DNA of 64,000 bases from Tenrec ecaudatus (GCF_050624435.1 NC_134530.1:145554721-145618720); one strand, 5' to 3'. Positions 48,977 through 59,967 are shown, counted from the stretch's first letter. Program-made: numbers and translations. Notes: a model not told the origin generated them from the letters alone.

Positions 48977-49119
48977 CCGGGCTGATTCCAAGAACCCAAG
49001 TGGAAGGTGAATTATGAGAATGACAAGTGCAACAAATGTATAAGGGTGCTTTGCTCAATTGATGTATGTACAGATTGTGATAAGAGCCTTATGAGCCCCA
49101 ATAAAAAGATTTTTTAAAA

Positions 49120-49516
49120 AAGACTCAGCCTTGAAACGACTGAGAATTCTCATGACCTATGTGTCAGTATTTGCTGATTTCTTCTGTGACTTAACGTTTT
49201 GAACAGACTATCAAAAATAAGAAAGTATGCAAGGTCTGGAAGAACAGGCTGTTTAATTTTCTCAAGGCTGTCGGGCTTGGAAGAAGATAGAGTTGCTATG
49301 TGTATCAAATGTGCTTGCTTAACAATGTGATACTTAACCCTGGGCTGTTTCTTCATGGAACAAAGGAGTATGAAAAATAAACTTTAAAAAAATTTAAATA
49401 AACTTGAGTCTTCAGTATTCACTGCTGCCCTCCCAATATTTTCTGCCTTTCTGTTTTCCCCGCTTAATCCTCACTCCCCCTTTCAGGACTATTCGACTCA
49501 TTGGCTGGCTCCAACA
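49120..49516 (+). mobile_element. Class II ERV 3'LTR, remainder
   Basis: It resumes after the L1 with AAGACTCAGCCTTGA and follows the 5'LTR to GGCTGGCTCCAACA (49516). An extra A-rich stretch (about 49381-49403) near the polyadenylation region is a small local duplication absent from the 5'LTR. Confidence 0.88.
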
Positions 49517-50190
49517 CATTTTGGTATAAAGAACAGAGAAACAGAATTGAAGAGATGGAAACCCAAATTAGTGAGCTAGAAGACAAATCTATAGATTGCA
49601 GCCTAAAATACGAACAAATAACAAAACGTGCAAAAGCGATCACGAAAAGCTTAAGAAATAATGTGAGACACCATTAAGAGGAACAACCTACATCTTAATG
49701 ATTCCAGAAGAGAAAGGAGCAAAAGTAATTCACACAGAGAATATTCCAAGAGCTCCCGAAAATGATATTTCCTCAATGTCTAAAGGAGAGAGATATAATT
49801 CTTCAGAAAGCCAAAAGAACCCCAAAAGGAAAACTTCCCGGCATACTGTAGTCAAGATTTCTAACATCAATAACAAGGAAAAAATTCTAAGAACAGCCAC
49901 AAAAAAATGATAATTGCATACAAAGGGTTTTCAATTGGAATAAACTCAGATTTCTCAGCAGTAACCATGCAGACAAGACAATGGAGTGATGTGTTCAGAG
50001 TACTGGAAGAAAAAATGTCAACTGAGAATTTTGTATCCAGCTAAGTTATCACTAAAATATGATGGAGAAATAAAAATATTGCAAGAAAAGGAGAAACTAA
50101 AAGAATTCACAGAAACAAGACGACCACTGCAAAAATGCTCAATGAAGTACTATGGCCCAAACACCAATAGCAACAACACTCAAACCTGAA
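49517..50190 (+). pseudogene. L1 ORF1, remainder of the outermost L1
   Basis: This continues the ORF1 cut at 36616. The coiled-coil end shows RIEEMETQISELEDKS (49535-49590). The RNA-binding half has NPKRKTSRHTVVKISNINNK (49822-49880). Later blocks include the ILYPAKLSLKYDGEIKILQ segment (50015-50085). Stops and shifts break the frame. Divergence from the young L1s is large. Confidence 0.8.
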
Positions 50191-51285
50191 AACAAAATAC
50201 AAGACAATTCCTCACAAAAACCAACAAAGAGAGCAACACTCAAAGCAAGGAAAAAGTACAAAAGAACAAAGAAACTAAACACAATAGACATTCAAACACA
50301 CAACACACATATAAAGCAAAATGACAGTCACAAATATATATATGTCAACAATCCCACTCAATGTTAATGGACTAGATCCACCAATAAAGAGATAGCAGAA
50401 TGGATAAGAAAACAAAATCTATCAGTATGCTGCCTATAAGAACCACATCTCACTAACAAAACATGAACAAACTAAAAATCAAAATGTGGACAAAAGCATA
50501 CCATGCAAACAACCAAAAGAAAGGAGGGGTAAAATATTAATCGCTGAGAAGATAGACTTCAACTCAAATAATGCAATAAGAGATTAAAATGGTCACTACA
50601 TAATGATAAAGGGACTATCTCAGGAAGCCATAACTATAATAAACATATATGCACCTAATGAAAGACCCTTGAAATATGTCATTCAAATCCTCATAGAATT
50701 TTGAAAAGATATTGACACGTCAACAAGAGAACATCAAGACAAAAATTCAATAGATTAAAATGTCAATAACACAATCAACAAAAACGACCTTGTAGACATA
50801 TGTAGAATACTCCATACAACAAAAACACAGTATATTCTCATCTTCAGTACATCTGGAGCATTCTCAAGAATAGACCACATACTAGGCCACAAATTATGCC
50901 CCAACAATTTTTTTAATTGAGATCCTACAATCAATCTTCTCAATCCACAAAGCTATAACACTAGAAATCAACAGTAAAAGAAACAGAAACATAAAGACAA
51001 ACACATGGAGATTGGACAACATAATACTAAAAAATGACTACATAAAGAAGCAAATAAAGGAGGAAATTTTTTAATTCTTTGAGGAAACAAGAATGATAAC
51101 ACAATATATAAAAAAATTTTGGGACACAGTAAAAGCAGTAATCAGAGGCCAATTTGTAGCTAAGAACACACACATGAAAAAAGAGGAGAAATCTAAAATC
51201 AACACCCTAACACCACACCTCCAAGAACAGGAAGAAGGACAACAACACAATCCCTCCAATAAAGGAAGGAAAGGGGACTTATGGA

Positions 51286-51415
51286 CTAGTATTGAACTTA
51301 TAGACTTCAGTTGAACTGGGCTGGGATGTTTTCTTGATATAAAATTACTTCTTGATATAAAACTTTCTTACACATATATGAGTGTGATTGGATTTTTTTC
51401 TCTAGTCAGCCCGAC
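51286..51415 (+). mobile_element. RTE-associated repeat, short copy
   Basis: GGGACTTATGGACTAGTATT, then TGAACTGGGCTGGGATGTTT, TATAAAACTTTCTTACACAT and TCTCTAGTCAGCCCGACCTA. It matches the 3' part of the repeat at 17900-18168 and is inserted in L1 ORF2, which resumes with TATGGACAAATACC. Confidence 0.6.
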
Positions 51416-51837
51416 CTAACACAACATATAAAATATGGACAAATACCTAGAAATGTACCCAATTTAATGCAGATGGAAATAGAAAACCCGAATAACCCAC
51501 AACAACAACAAAAGAAATAGAGAAGATCATCAAGATACTTCCAACCAAGGAAAGTCCAGCACCAGATGACTTCACAGGGGAATTCTACCAAATGCTTATG
51601 TAAAGGCTGTGGCTAATTTTATACAAACTCTAAAGTATAAAAACATCAAACTCCAAAACTCATTCTATGAAGTATCACCCTGATACAAAATCCATAATGA
51701 GAGAACGCACAAATGATGGACAATAGAATCCAACGGCATGGCAAAAATAATTCATCACCAAGTGGGATTCATAGCAGGAATGCAAGCACTGTTGAGCATT
51801 AGAAAAACAAGAACACAACTACTACAAGAAAAACAAC

Positions 51838-52147
51838 CGATCACAAGGATCTACACGTGACCTCCTCCCTAGGGGACAGACAACAGAAAAGTGGGTGACG
51901 GGAGACGTCTGACAGGGCAGGATATGACAAAATAATAATTTATAAATTATCAAGGGTTCATGAGGGAGGGTTGAGCGGGGAGGGAGGGGAAAATGAGGAC
52001 CTGATGCCAGGGGCTTAAGTGGAGAGCAAATTATTTGAGAATGATGAGGGCAATAAATATACAAATGTGCTTTACACAATTGATGTATGTATTGATTGTG
52101 ATAAGAGTAGTATGAGCCCCCTAATAAAATGATTTTTTAAAAAGAAG
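51838..52147 (+). mobile_element. L1 3'-tail insertion (310 bp)
   Basis: The end of a young L1 3'UTR: ACAAGGATCTACACGTGACC, the G-rich tract (51960-51995), and GTATGAGCCCCCTAATAAAA with a short A-tail. Perfect 11-base flanks AGAAAAACAAC at 51827-51837 and 52148-52158 form the target-site duplication in old L1 ORF2. Confidence 0.9.
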
Positions 52148-52439
52148 AGAAAAACAACTAATGTAATCTACCCCTTAAAGGAGACAAATAATAGAAACCC
52201 ATGATTGTATTAAGAGTACAGAAAAAAAATTATACAATATCCAACACCATTTCTAATAAAAACACTCAATAAAATAGGAACATCAGAGCAGCTCCTTAAC
52301 AAAATAAAGACCATATACAAAACCCGGATCAACTATTACACTCAACAGGGAAATACTCAACAAATTTCCTCTGAAAACGGGAACTAGAGAGGGATGTCCC
52401 TTATTACCACTCTACTTAAGAACAAGAGACAAAGGAAGC

Positions 52440-52690
52440 AGGTGTTCTTAAAGATAAGCATCCCTTATCTACCTACAGGAGGAGGCATCTGTAGGAGAAA
52501 GTTTTATATTAGCATTTTAATGGGGGTAGTGGTGGAGCAAACATCCTTCAAAGAATATGTGTGTTTGGGTGCTCTCCGTTGCCTTGGGACTGTGGAGCAC
52601 ACCATGGAGGTGTGCTTCGCCACTAGTGTTGGTTTGCCAAGGCCTGCGGTCACAAGTGTAGACAGCACATCATGCACACTTTCTTCCAGG
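52440..52690. other. Unassigned insert within old L1 ORF2
   Basis: L1 ORF2 similarity stops near 52440 and resumes at about 52700 (CCATGCACAAAAGGAAGAGA). The 250 bp between is GC-richer and is not L1. A plus-strand frame stays open across it but gives no motif I recognise. It could be a short retrocopy or an unfamiliar repeat. Confidence 0.45.
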
Positions 52691-53429
52691 TCCTCAGTTT
52701 CCCACAGATCCCATGCACAAAAGGAAGAGATGGATTACAGACCTAAATGTAAACCCTAGAGCTATAAGGATCATCAATGAGAAAATTGAGACAAACTTAA
52801 GGCAGAGCATATACAGACTAGCAAATTTAATAAAGGAAGCACACATAGTGGAAGACAACATTGATGATTGTGACCTATTACGAACAAAGTATCTGTGCAC
52901 ATCGAAGGACTTCATCAAAAGAACAAAAGGACAGTTCGTGAATTAGTAAAAAACCCTTAGCAGTCACACAACAGATGAAGGACTAATTATTACAATCTAT
53001 AGAATTTTGTAACGCCTCAATAAGAAAAAAACAAAATAATCCAATTAAAATATTGTCGAAGGACACGAATAGAAAATTTACGGAATTTACAGAAGGTGAC
53101 ACTTGAATGGCTAACAAACACGTGCTTAATTGCCAGCCATCCAGGATATGCAAGTTAAAAAAAATGATGAAACCTCATCTTACGCAATGATAGCCCAATA
53201 CATAAAAACAAGTAACAACAAGTGCTAGAGAGGGTACAGAGAAATTGGAACTTCAATACACTGCTGATGGGCTTGTAAATATGCACAATCATGGTGGAAA
53301 GCAATATGGCACTACCTAAAACATATGGGAATAGAAATAGCATACAACCAAGCAATACCTTTGTTCAGCCTATATCATAAAGATAAATAGCTTTCTGACG
53401 CCATCCTCCCTCTCTTTTTCTCTCTGGGG

Positions 53430-53905
53430 ATCGGACCAGTGCACTGCTGCCTGAGCTAATCCTTTGCCTCAACCATGTGCTGTGCTACCTGTGGGCTGAG
53501 GCAACCTGTGGATCACATCCCAATGCAGTGCATCACTACAGCTTGAGGCTGCATCAGGACCTGTTTCACTATGCTGCCAGGCTACTGACCTCTGCTAGCC
53601 TTGACTTCTAATCTTACTGGTGTTGCTGCCCCACCCTGCCATGTCTGCTGCCTGCAGGTCAAGTCAGCTTGTCTTGCCTAAAGGCAGATTCCGTTGTCTA
53701 CTTCCTTGACCTTGGACCAGAAGCCAGTGTGAGTTGAAAGACCTTCAGTATATTAAAAGTGAGTTGAACTGGGCCTTCTGTACTGCTGTGTGGACTAATT
53801 AACTGTTGAATTCCTTCTCGCTACACAAACCTATCTTTCTATATATCTATCTATATATTCACACATGTCCTGGTTTTGTTTCTCTAGAGAATCCTTCCTA
53901 ATACA
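53430..53905 (+). mobile_element. LTR remnant, ERVL-like 3' end
   Basis: The end TGGTTTTGTTTCTCTAGAGA, followed by ATCCTTCCTAATACA, resembles the sense end of the ERVL LTR (revcomp of 61751-61785). The rest (GGACCAGAAGCCAGTGTGAG) is LTR-like in style but not matched elsewhere in the window. The left border is uncertain. Confidence 0.45.
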
Positions 53906-53997
53906 GGATCATTCAATATTTTGTTCCTATTGTTAGCTGCCATCTATATCATCTTCTTCTAGAGTGATACTGTTAGGTAGTAGAGCAGGGACCAGAG

Positions 53998-54409
53998 GTG
54001 TCTACTGGGCATGTACCAATTCAGGCCCCAAGCAAGGGGTTGGGGCGGTACACCTAGGTGGCTAGTACGCCTGAATTGGCCTAATCTAGGCCAGGTGGCC
54101 TTATTCAACGAATGGGTCAACCAGTACCATCAACCACACCTCCAAGTGGAAGGCCCTACAAAGCTGGAACCTGGAGACCATCGCGCTCTTTTTCCAGCTG
54201 CTCCTCGGCCTTCTGTTCGTCTGTACCATGGTCTCTCTCTGGGATCTCAAGTTGCCATGTGTGGGGGTGCAATCCCATTTTCAGTGGCTGTAAAACTTTT
54301 TCTATCCTTTATAAAAAAAACCCACTTGGGTCACAAACCAGGCTCCTGTGTGAGTTCTTTCTCGTGGGAAGCCAAGAACTGAGGTATTTCCCATCCAAGG
54401 AATCTAACA
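53998..54409 (+). mobile_element. Class I (gamma-like) ERV 5'LTR
   Basis: It runs from TGTCTACTGGGCATG to GGAATCTAACA. A TATA-like CTTTATAAAAA lies at about 54308. A primer-binding site follows at 54415. The left border is set by the TG and is approximate. No second LTR copy is in the window. Confidence 0.65.
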
Positions 54410-54414
54410 TATTC

Positions 54415-54436
54415 TGGTGCCGTGTGACTCAGAGAT
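54415..54436 (+). other. Primer-binding site, tRNA-His-like
   Basis: TGGTGCCGTGTGACTCAGAG follows the LTR end after a 5-base spacer. It matches the complement of the tRNA-His 3' end apart from an inserted dinucleotide and one change. His-primed ERVs are class I. Confidence 0.7.
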
Positions 54437-54439
54437 ATA

Positions 54440-56039
54440 AGGTAAGCCAGCTCTGGATAGTTTCCTGGAGCAAGCCCCCATTCCAGCCTCACTGATTTGG
54501 GGGCACCTTCTGGACTTTCATTTCATCACCCTTGGGAGGCTGAGGAAACAGCGGCTTGGTCTGACTTGAGGAAAGGAGTCCAGCCTGGACCTTGTCTGCT
54601 AAGACAGGGCTACAGATGTCTCCAGGACCTACCTGATGGGGCCACGTGTAATATATTGGGGGAGTCCTGTTCTCTCATGTCTGTCTTCCTATCTGCGCTT
54701 CCTATTTGTATATGGGACTGTGGGTCTGCCTTTGTGTGCTTCCAGGGGCTTTCATGTTCTCCCCAGCGTCGCTTCCTGGGATGGGATGCAAACACGGCAG
54801 CCTGCAGGGTTGGAGAATTTAGGTCCCAAAAGCCATTTTGATTTTCAGTAGTCTGCTTTGTGTCCTGGGCAGCTAGATGGCCGCACGCACATGAGTAAAC
54901 CCTGTTGGTCTCTGTAGGACCCTGGTTCCAGTGGCTTGGTCCACTGGTTGACTAAGCCGCATGTATTGGCCACCATTTTCTCAACCACGTGACTCTGCTC
55001 CCTAGCAAGGTGGAGCCACCCAGTGCCCACCGCCATATTTGTTGTGGGACAACTGACCATGTGACATGGGCCAAGTTGGTGCCCACTGCTCCAAGCATGT
55101 GGGGTGACAGTGCCTAGTGGGCTGGCTGCTAGGCCCTGGGAACTAGCCCTGCCTAGTCTCTGGTGGCCGATGTGCCCTTCCTCCTCCCTTCCCTTTTGTT
55201 TTCTCCTGGTTTTACAAACAAGCTGCTTTAGCATTCTACCAGTGTACTAGTCTGGGTTTGTTTTTTTTTTCTACCAGCTGGTTTTCCATTGCCAAAGCTT
55301 CAGCCAAAGGCATTTGGGAACCAAACCCCTGAGTAACTGCTAACTTTCATTTCCAAAGGCCTTTCAGCAATACCGCCTTCAGCATGTACTTGGTACAACT
55401 CTGCTGTGACCGTGTATGGCCAGCCAAAGATCCCAATTGCCTTAGAATACTCCGTGAGCCAACTGATCAGTATCTCCTCCCCTTCAAAGGTTCAGAAGGA
55501 CGTTTGTGCCAGCAGTCACCTTGAAGGCCTTGGGAACCACTCCAAGCAGTGGCCCGCCTAGCTTGCGGTCTAGAAAACAGTTGGGATCTAGTTAGCCAGC
55601 AGAGACTGGGTCCCTGACCCCCTTTCTGGAACAGGGTGTCCTGCTAGAGGTCCCAGTTTCATGGCACCCTAGTGGTGCATGCTGAAACTGCTGTCACTGA
55701 CCTGGAGGCATCGAGCTCTCAGTGACTTCTCCGTTTTGTATTTTCTTGATGGGGATTGATGGTTCAGTGGCAAGGTGTATCCTTTCTAATTGGGATAGAT
55801 CTGACTCAGAGAGGCTGGAGATATAGTAACTGATTTCATCTTGCAATTCCATCTGGCCACAGTGCATTCTGGAGGAAGGGGAATCCTGACCAAAGAATGG
55901 CACCTTTTCCCTTCCAACCCTGATTCGGCTAGAACATTTCTGTGCAAGGAGGGAGTGGGAGGAGTTCCCTTATGTTAAAGCAGTTTTCCTTTTGAGGATC
56001 AGTAAAGACCTTCATTCCGTGCACCCAGGGTCCCCTAAG
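54440..56039 (+). other. Class I ERV leader / gag N-terminal region, degenerate
   Basis: About 1.6 kb separates the primer site from recognisable capsid. Open frames at 54497-54841 and on the other strand show no familiar motif. The length is larger than a usual leader plus matrix; part of it is taken by a possible retrocopy at 55259-55920. Confidence 0.45.
55259..55920 (-). pseudogene. Candidate processed retrocopy, source unknown
   Basis: On the minus strand an open frame (55903-55694) reads FFGQDSPSSRMHCGQMELQD and EISYYISSLSESDLSQLERI. It looks like ordinary soluble cellular protein and not a transposon protein. About 430 bp of non-coding sequence follows and the block ends at a 10-T run (about 55261-55270), which would be the poly(A) tail. 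Target-site duplications were not found by eye and I do not recognise the gene. It could also be part of the ERV read backwards. Confidence 0.35.
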
Positions 56040-56241
56040 GGGCCCTGAAGCTAGGGGCTAACACACCCCCAGCTCTGAACCTGCCAACATTCTACCCTTA
56101 GAAGAGACAGCTGGGGGACTTGGTCCCCAGGCAATTCACAGGGCTTTCACCCTAACTGAACTCAAGCAGATTTAAAGTGACCTGGGAAGTTACTTGGACA
56201 AACCCGAACAGTACATAGAAAACTTACAGCAACTCACCCTA
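56040..56241 (+). pseudogene. Class I ERV gag, start of capsid
   Basis: A frame near 56130-56241 shows AFTLTELKQI, a stop, then SDLGSYLDKPEQYIENLQQL, typical of gammaretrovirus-like capsid N-termini. It is cut at 56241 by the ERVL LTR. The last five bases CCCTA are one copy of the ERVL target-site duplication. Confidence 0.8.
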
Positions 56242-56813
56242 TGTCTTAGACAGGGTTCTCTAGAAAGACAAAACCAGATTGCTAGTGATTTCTATATATA
56301 TTTATAAAGATAGAAATATAACACAAGAAATGAACTGTTAAATTATATACTGATAGATATATAATACAAGAAATGAACAGTTGAATTATAAAGCAGTACA
56401 AATGGTTCAGTGCAACTCACTCCCATGAGAGAGTTGTGAGACACTAACAGTCCTTTAAGTCTTCAGGGCCACCAGTTCCTCCTCTGTAGCGAGAGCTGGA
56501 CTATATATACCCAGGCAGAAAACAGCAAGGCAGGTCACCAACTGTCAGTCCCCAGCTCCAGAGATGTACATTCTAATGGTGTGGGCTTAAAGGGACCTCA
56601 ACTTTCAGCAACACAGTCCACCAGCTAGGCATCCCACAGTTAGTGTAGCCTCTAAATTGAGGCACAGAACAAGGAAGGCAGCCACACACTGGTCCAATGA
56701 TCAAAGAGCAAGAGACAAGAAAGGCGAGACTCACCAAGTTATTTATCTCTCCCCCTTCAATTAATCCAACTTGTGTTTATCAGCCAGGCTGGCACAATAA
56801 ACTGTCTATCTCA
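56242..56813 (-). mobile_element. ERVL 3'LTR
   Basis: 572 bp on the minus strand, from TGAGATAGACAGTTTATTGT (56813) to CCTGTCTAAGACA (56242). A TATA-like TATATATAG lies near 56515 in plus orientation. A purine-rich tract (GGCAAGGGGTGGAT on the minus strand) lies just upstream of the TG. It matches the split 5'LTR at 61751-62003 and 63120-63369. Confidence 0.87.
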
Positions 56814-57047
56814 ATCCACCCCTTGCCAACCTGGCACCTGTACACAATTTTTTATCCATATATAATTTCCGGACATTGATGAAATTGCATTTATACTTAT
56901 CATCTATCATACATATAAATGAAAACACACTGGGTCCAATTGTATCTGATATATCGTACATGAACAAAGGAAAGATATGGAATAAGCACATATAAAGAAA
57001 ATACATCGACAATTACAAACCTCACTTTTGCCACTGATCTCATGGTC

Positions 57048-57704
57048 TTAACTAATAGATCTACCGTCCTCTACTACCCATTCTGTATTACCCTTGCCCT
57101 CAGCAAGCACCTCAGCTGGCTGTGGTTTTTTGCCTGGTGGGGTGACCCAGAACTTCATTCCTGAGGGGTCTGGGTCATTATAAGGCCTGTCAAGATTGGG
57201 TTGCTGTAATTTACCATTTACTTTAATCACAGGGCATGGTAGCACTAAGAGTTGGCCTATGGGAGCTCCTGGATTCCAGACATATTCTTCTTTACCTCCA
57301 TAATGTAGCACCAGTCCAATTTCTCTTTGGTAATCAGGATCAGTCACACCACTCACTACAGTGACACCCTTCCTGACCTGTTGATCCAAAGGCATGAGAA
57401 GTCCAAAGTGCCCAGGGGGCATTCTCAGCTGCCAGTTCAGTGGAATCTGTGTTGTGTTTCGAGGTAAGAGAGTTCCTTCCTTTGGGACCAGGACCTGCAG
57501 GCCTGAGGGACACAGGGTTGCTGGGACAGGAAGCAAACATGCTGCAAGTGGATCACTAGGAGTAATAGTGAGTGGTGCCACTCCAACTTCCACCCCTTGA
57601 TTCCTGGACCCATGAATTCTGGCTATTGGAGACACAGCACCATATATTGACCGCTGGTTTAGAGAATATACAGCTTCATGGAGAACATTGCCCCAGCCCG
57701 GCAA
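57048..57704 (-). pseudogene. ERVL integrase end and dUTPase domain
   Basis: An open frame of 218 residues. The N-terminal ~50 residues are the integrase C-terminal part (WGNVLHEAVYSLNQRSIYGA). Residues ~80-190 form a dUTPase-like domain with PPGHFGLLMP and GVTDPDYQREIGLVLHYGG. A pol-encoded dUTPase after integrase is a hallmark of ERVL. dUTPase hydrolyses dUTP to keep uracil out of DNA. The frame is open to its stop, but pol upstream is broken, so no polyprotein can be made. Confidence 0.85.
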
Positions 57705-58024
57705 GTTGTTGCCACCGTAATTGTGTCTTTAGGAACCCATTCCATCTTTCTATCAAGCCAGCAGCTTCAGGATGATGAGGAACATGATATGACAAGTGGA
57801 TTCCATGGAAATGGGCCCATTGTCGCACTGCATTTGCTGTGAATGGAGTTCCTTGATCTGAAGCAATGCCGGTGGATGAGGCATTCTGTAAGTCCACGAA
57901 TAGTAGTGTTGGCAGAAGCATCATGTGCAGGGAAGGCAAATCCATACCCAGAGTAGGTGTCTATTCCAGTAAGAACAAAACGCTGTCCCCTCCATGATGG
58001 AAGTGGTCCTATGTAATCAACCTG
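57676..58024 (-). pseudogene. ERVL integrase core
   Basis: The minus frame 57945-57676 contains IASDQGTPF and, 36 residues further, HHPEAAGLIERWNGFLKT. These are the second Asp and the Glu of the D,D-35-E triad. The first Asp region, next to 58020, is in a different frame and degenerate. It overlaps the next frame by 29 bp because of a frameshift. Confidence 0.83.
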
Positions 58025-58924
58025 CTACCAAGTTGGTGGCTGATCTCCCCAAGGAGTGGTCCCATATCTTGGACTTAATGTTGGTTTCTGTTGCTGGCAA
58101 ATGGGACACTCAGCAGTGGCAGTGGCCAAGTCAGCCTTGGTGAGTGGAAGTCCATGTTGCTGCACCCACGCATAACCTCCATCCCTTCCACCATGTTCAC
58201 TTTGTTCATGTGCCCATTGGGCGATAACAGGAGTGGCAGAGGAAAGAGGAGGACCAGTCTCCACAGCGCGTGTCGTCTTATCCACTTGATTATTAAAGTC
58301 CTCCTCTTCAGAGGTAATCCTTTGGTGAGTGATCACGTGAGATTCAATTACCTTAACTTTCTTGGCCCATTCAGAGAGGTCTATCCACATACCTCTTCCC
58401 CACATCTCCTTGTCACCAATTTTCCAATCATGGTCCTTCCAATTTCCTGACCATCCAGCCAAGCCATTAACCACAGCCCATGAATCAGTATATAGTCTCA
58501 CATCTGGCCATTTTTCCTTATATGCAAACTGAACGTCCAGGTGCACTGATCTTAGTTCTGCCCATTGGGAAGATTTCCCTTCACCACTGTCATTTAGGGA
58601 GATCCCAGAAAGGGGCTGTAGTGCTGCTGCTGCCCATTTACGAGTGGTGCCTACATATCGTGCAGAGCCATCCGTAAACCAAGCATGACTTTTTGGGTCT
58701 TCAGTTAAAATATGGTAAGGAATTCCCCAGGAGGCTATAGGTGCAGACTGGGGGAAAGGAGGCAATGTGACAGGAGTGGAGACTGTGGGCATATGGGCCA
58801 CTTCTTCATGCAGCTTACTTGCTCCTTCAGGTCCTGCCTTGGCCCAATCTTGTATATACCACTTCCATTTAACAATGGAGTGTTGCTGCGCACATTCAAC
58901 TTTATGATTACGTGGGTCAGACAT
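58025..58924 (-). pseudogene. ERVL RNase H and integrase zinc region
   Basis: The 299-residue open frame shows the RNase H motifs AWFTDGSA, SSQWAELRSVHL and LYTDSWAVVNGL (Asp, Glu, Asp). The integrase HHCC-type region follows (AHEQSEHGG ... AECPICQQQKP). This is the longest retroviral frame in the window. It ends where the integrase core begins. Confidence 0.88.
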
Positions 58925-59960
58925 TACTCAGTTCATGATAGGTAGTTCAGGCCTCATGGTGATTTGGTGGCCCATGGTGAGGTGTTCAGTCTCCACCAAG
59001 ATCCAGTAACAGGCCAACAGCTGTTTTTCAAAGGGGGAGTAGTTGTCTGCAGAGGATGGCAGGACTTTACTCCAAAATCCCAATGATCTACGCTGTGATT
59101 CACCAATAGGGTTCTGCCAAAGACTCCACACTGCATCTTTATCTACAACTGACACCTCTAGCACCATTGGGTCAGCTGGATTATATGGTCCCAGTGGCAA
59201 AGCAGCTTGCATGGCAGTCTGAAACTGTTGAAGAGCCTTTTCTTGTTCTGGGCCCCACTCAAAATTTGAGACTTTTCATGTCACTTGATAAATAGGTCAA
59301 AGTAGAACACCCGAGTGAGCAATATATTGCCTCCAAAATCCAGATGCCCACTAGGCATTGTGCCTCTTTTTAAGTCATTGGGGGTGCTAAATGCAATAGC
59401 TTATCCTTCACTTTAGTAGGACTATCTCAACATGCCCCACACCACTGGACTCCTAGAAATTTTACTGATGTGGAGGGTACCTGAATCTTCCTTGGGTTAA
59501 TTTCCCAACCTCTTGTACGCAGATATTGTACCAATGAATCTAGTGTCTTTGGTACATCCTCCTTAGTGGGTCCAATCAGCATAATGTCATCAATATAATG
59601 GACCAGTGTAACATTTTATGGAATAGACAGGTGGTCAAGGTCCCTTTGGACAAAATTATGGCACAGGGAAAAAGAGTTGATGTACCCTTGGGGGAAACGT
59701 TGTGAAAGTGTATTGTTGCCCCTGCCAGGTGAAGGCAAACTGCTTCTGGTGGTCCTTTGAGACTGGTATGGAGAAGGTATAAGCCAGATCAATAGCTGCA
59801 TACCATGTACCAGGAGAAGTTTTAATTTGCTCAAGCTTCAATTGGAATTACCACCTGGTTAAGTTTACGATAATCCACTATCATTCTCCAGGATCCATGT
59901 GTCTTCTTTACAGGCCAAATAGGTGAGTTAAATGGAGATGTACTAGGAATCACCACCCCT
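58925..59960 (-). pseudogene. ERVL reverse transcriptase, broken
   Basis: In minus orientation: motif A as WYAAIDLAYTFSIPV (59841-59656), the YIDD active-site box as VHYIDDIML (about 59615-59585), thumb and connection to 58928 with PSSADNYSPFEKQLLACYWI. Stops and shifts separate these. Both catalytic aspartate regions are still legible. Confidence 0.83.
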
Positions 59961-59967
59961 GAATCTT

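Larger units (their letters stand above)
40222..49119 (+). mobile_element. Nearly full-length younger L1 inside ERV 3'LTR
   Basis: About 8.9 kb: 5'UTR 40222-41297, ORF1 41298-42425, ORF2 42468-46452, 3'UTR 46453-49119 with AATAAA at 49100. Flanks 40207-40221 and 49120-49134 share CAGCCTTGA exactly and 13 of 15 bases overall, a target-site duplication within the LTR. The 5'UTR lacks about 0.9 kb found in the L1 at 6499-8540, so this copy is slightly 5'-truncated. It is the least decayed L1 in the window, but stops, frameshifts and a U1 insertion inactivate it. Confidence 0.92.
46453..49119 (+). other. Long L1 3'UTR (about 2.67 kb)
   Basis: This is non-coding sequence between the ORF2 stop and AATAAA (49100) plus A-rich tail. 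Landmarks: a T-rich block (47298-47390), the purine-rich part (47560-47800), two module copies (48039 and 48280), the G-rich tract (48925-48975) and the tail. All truncated L1 copies in the window derive from this 3'UTR. It is much longer than the few hundred bases usual in human or mouse L1. Confidence 0.85.
50345..53400 (+). pseudogene. L1 ORF2 of the outermost L1, with three insertions
   Basis: It starts near 50353 (CAATCCCACTCAATGTTAAT). Blocks: endonuclease with SGAFSRIDHILGH (about 50850-50890); pre-RT (51093-51290, KFWDTVKAVIRGQFVAKNTH); RT (51500-51800; 52250-52420, [12 protein letters not shown]-like block before [10 protein letters not shown]); C-terminal parts (52713-52946, RWITDLNVNPRAIRIINEK; then 53150-53380). 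Insertions sit at 51286-51415, 51838-52147 and about 52440-52690. No frame is intact. Confidence 0.8.

Noticed and set aside
56242-56813. RTE-type non-LTR repeat
   Set aside because: Its paired copy, TG...CA ends, 5-bp duplication, adjacent primer site and polypurine tract show that it is the ERVL LTR.
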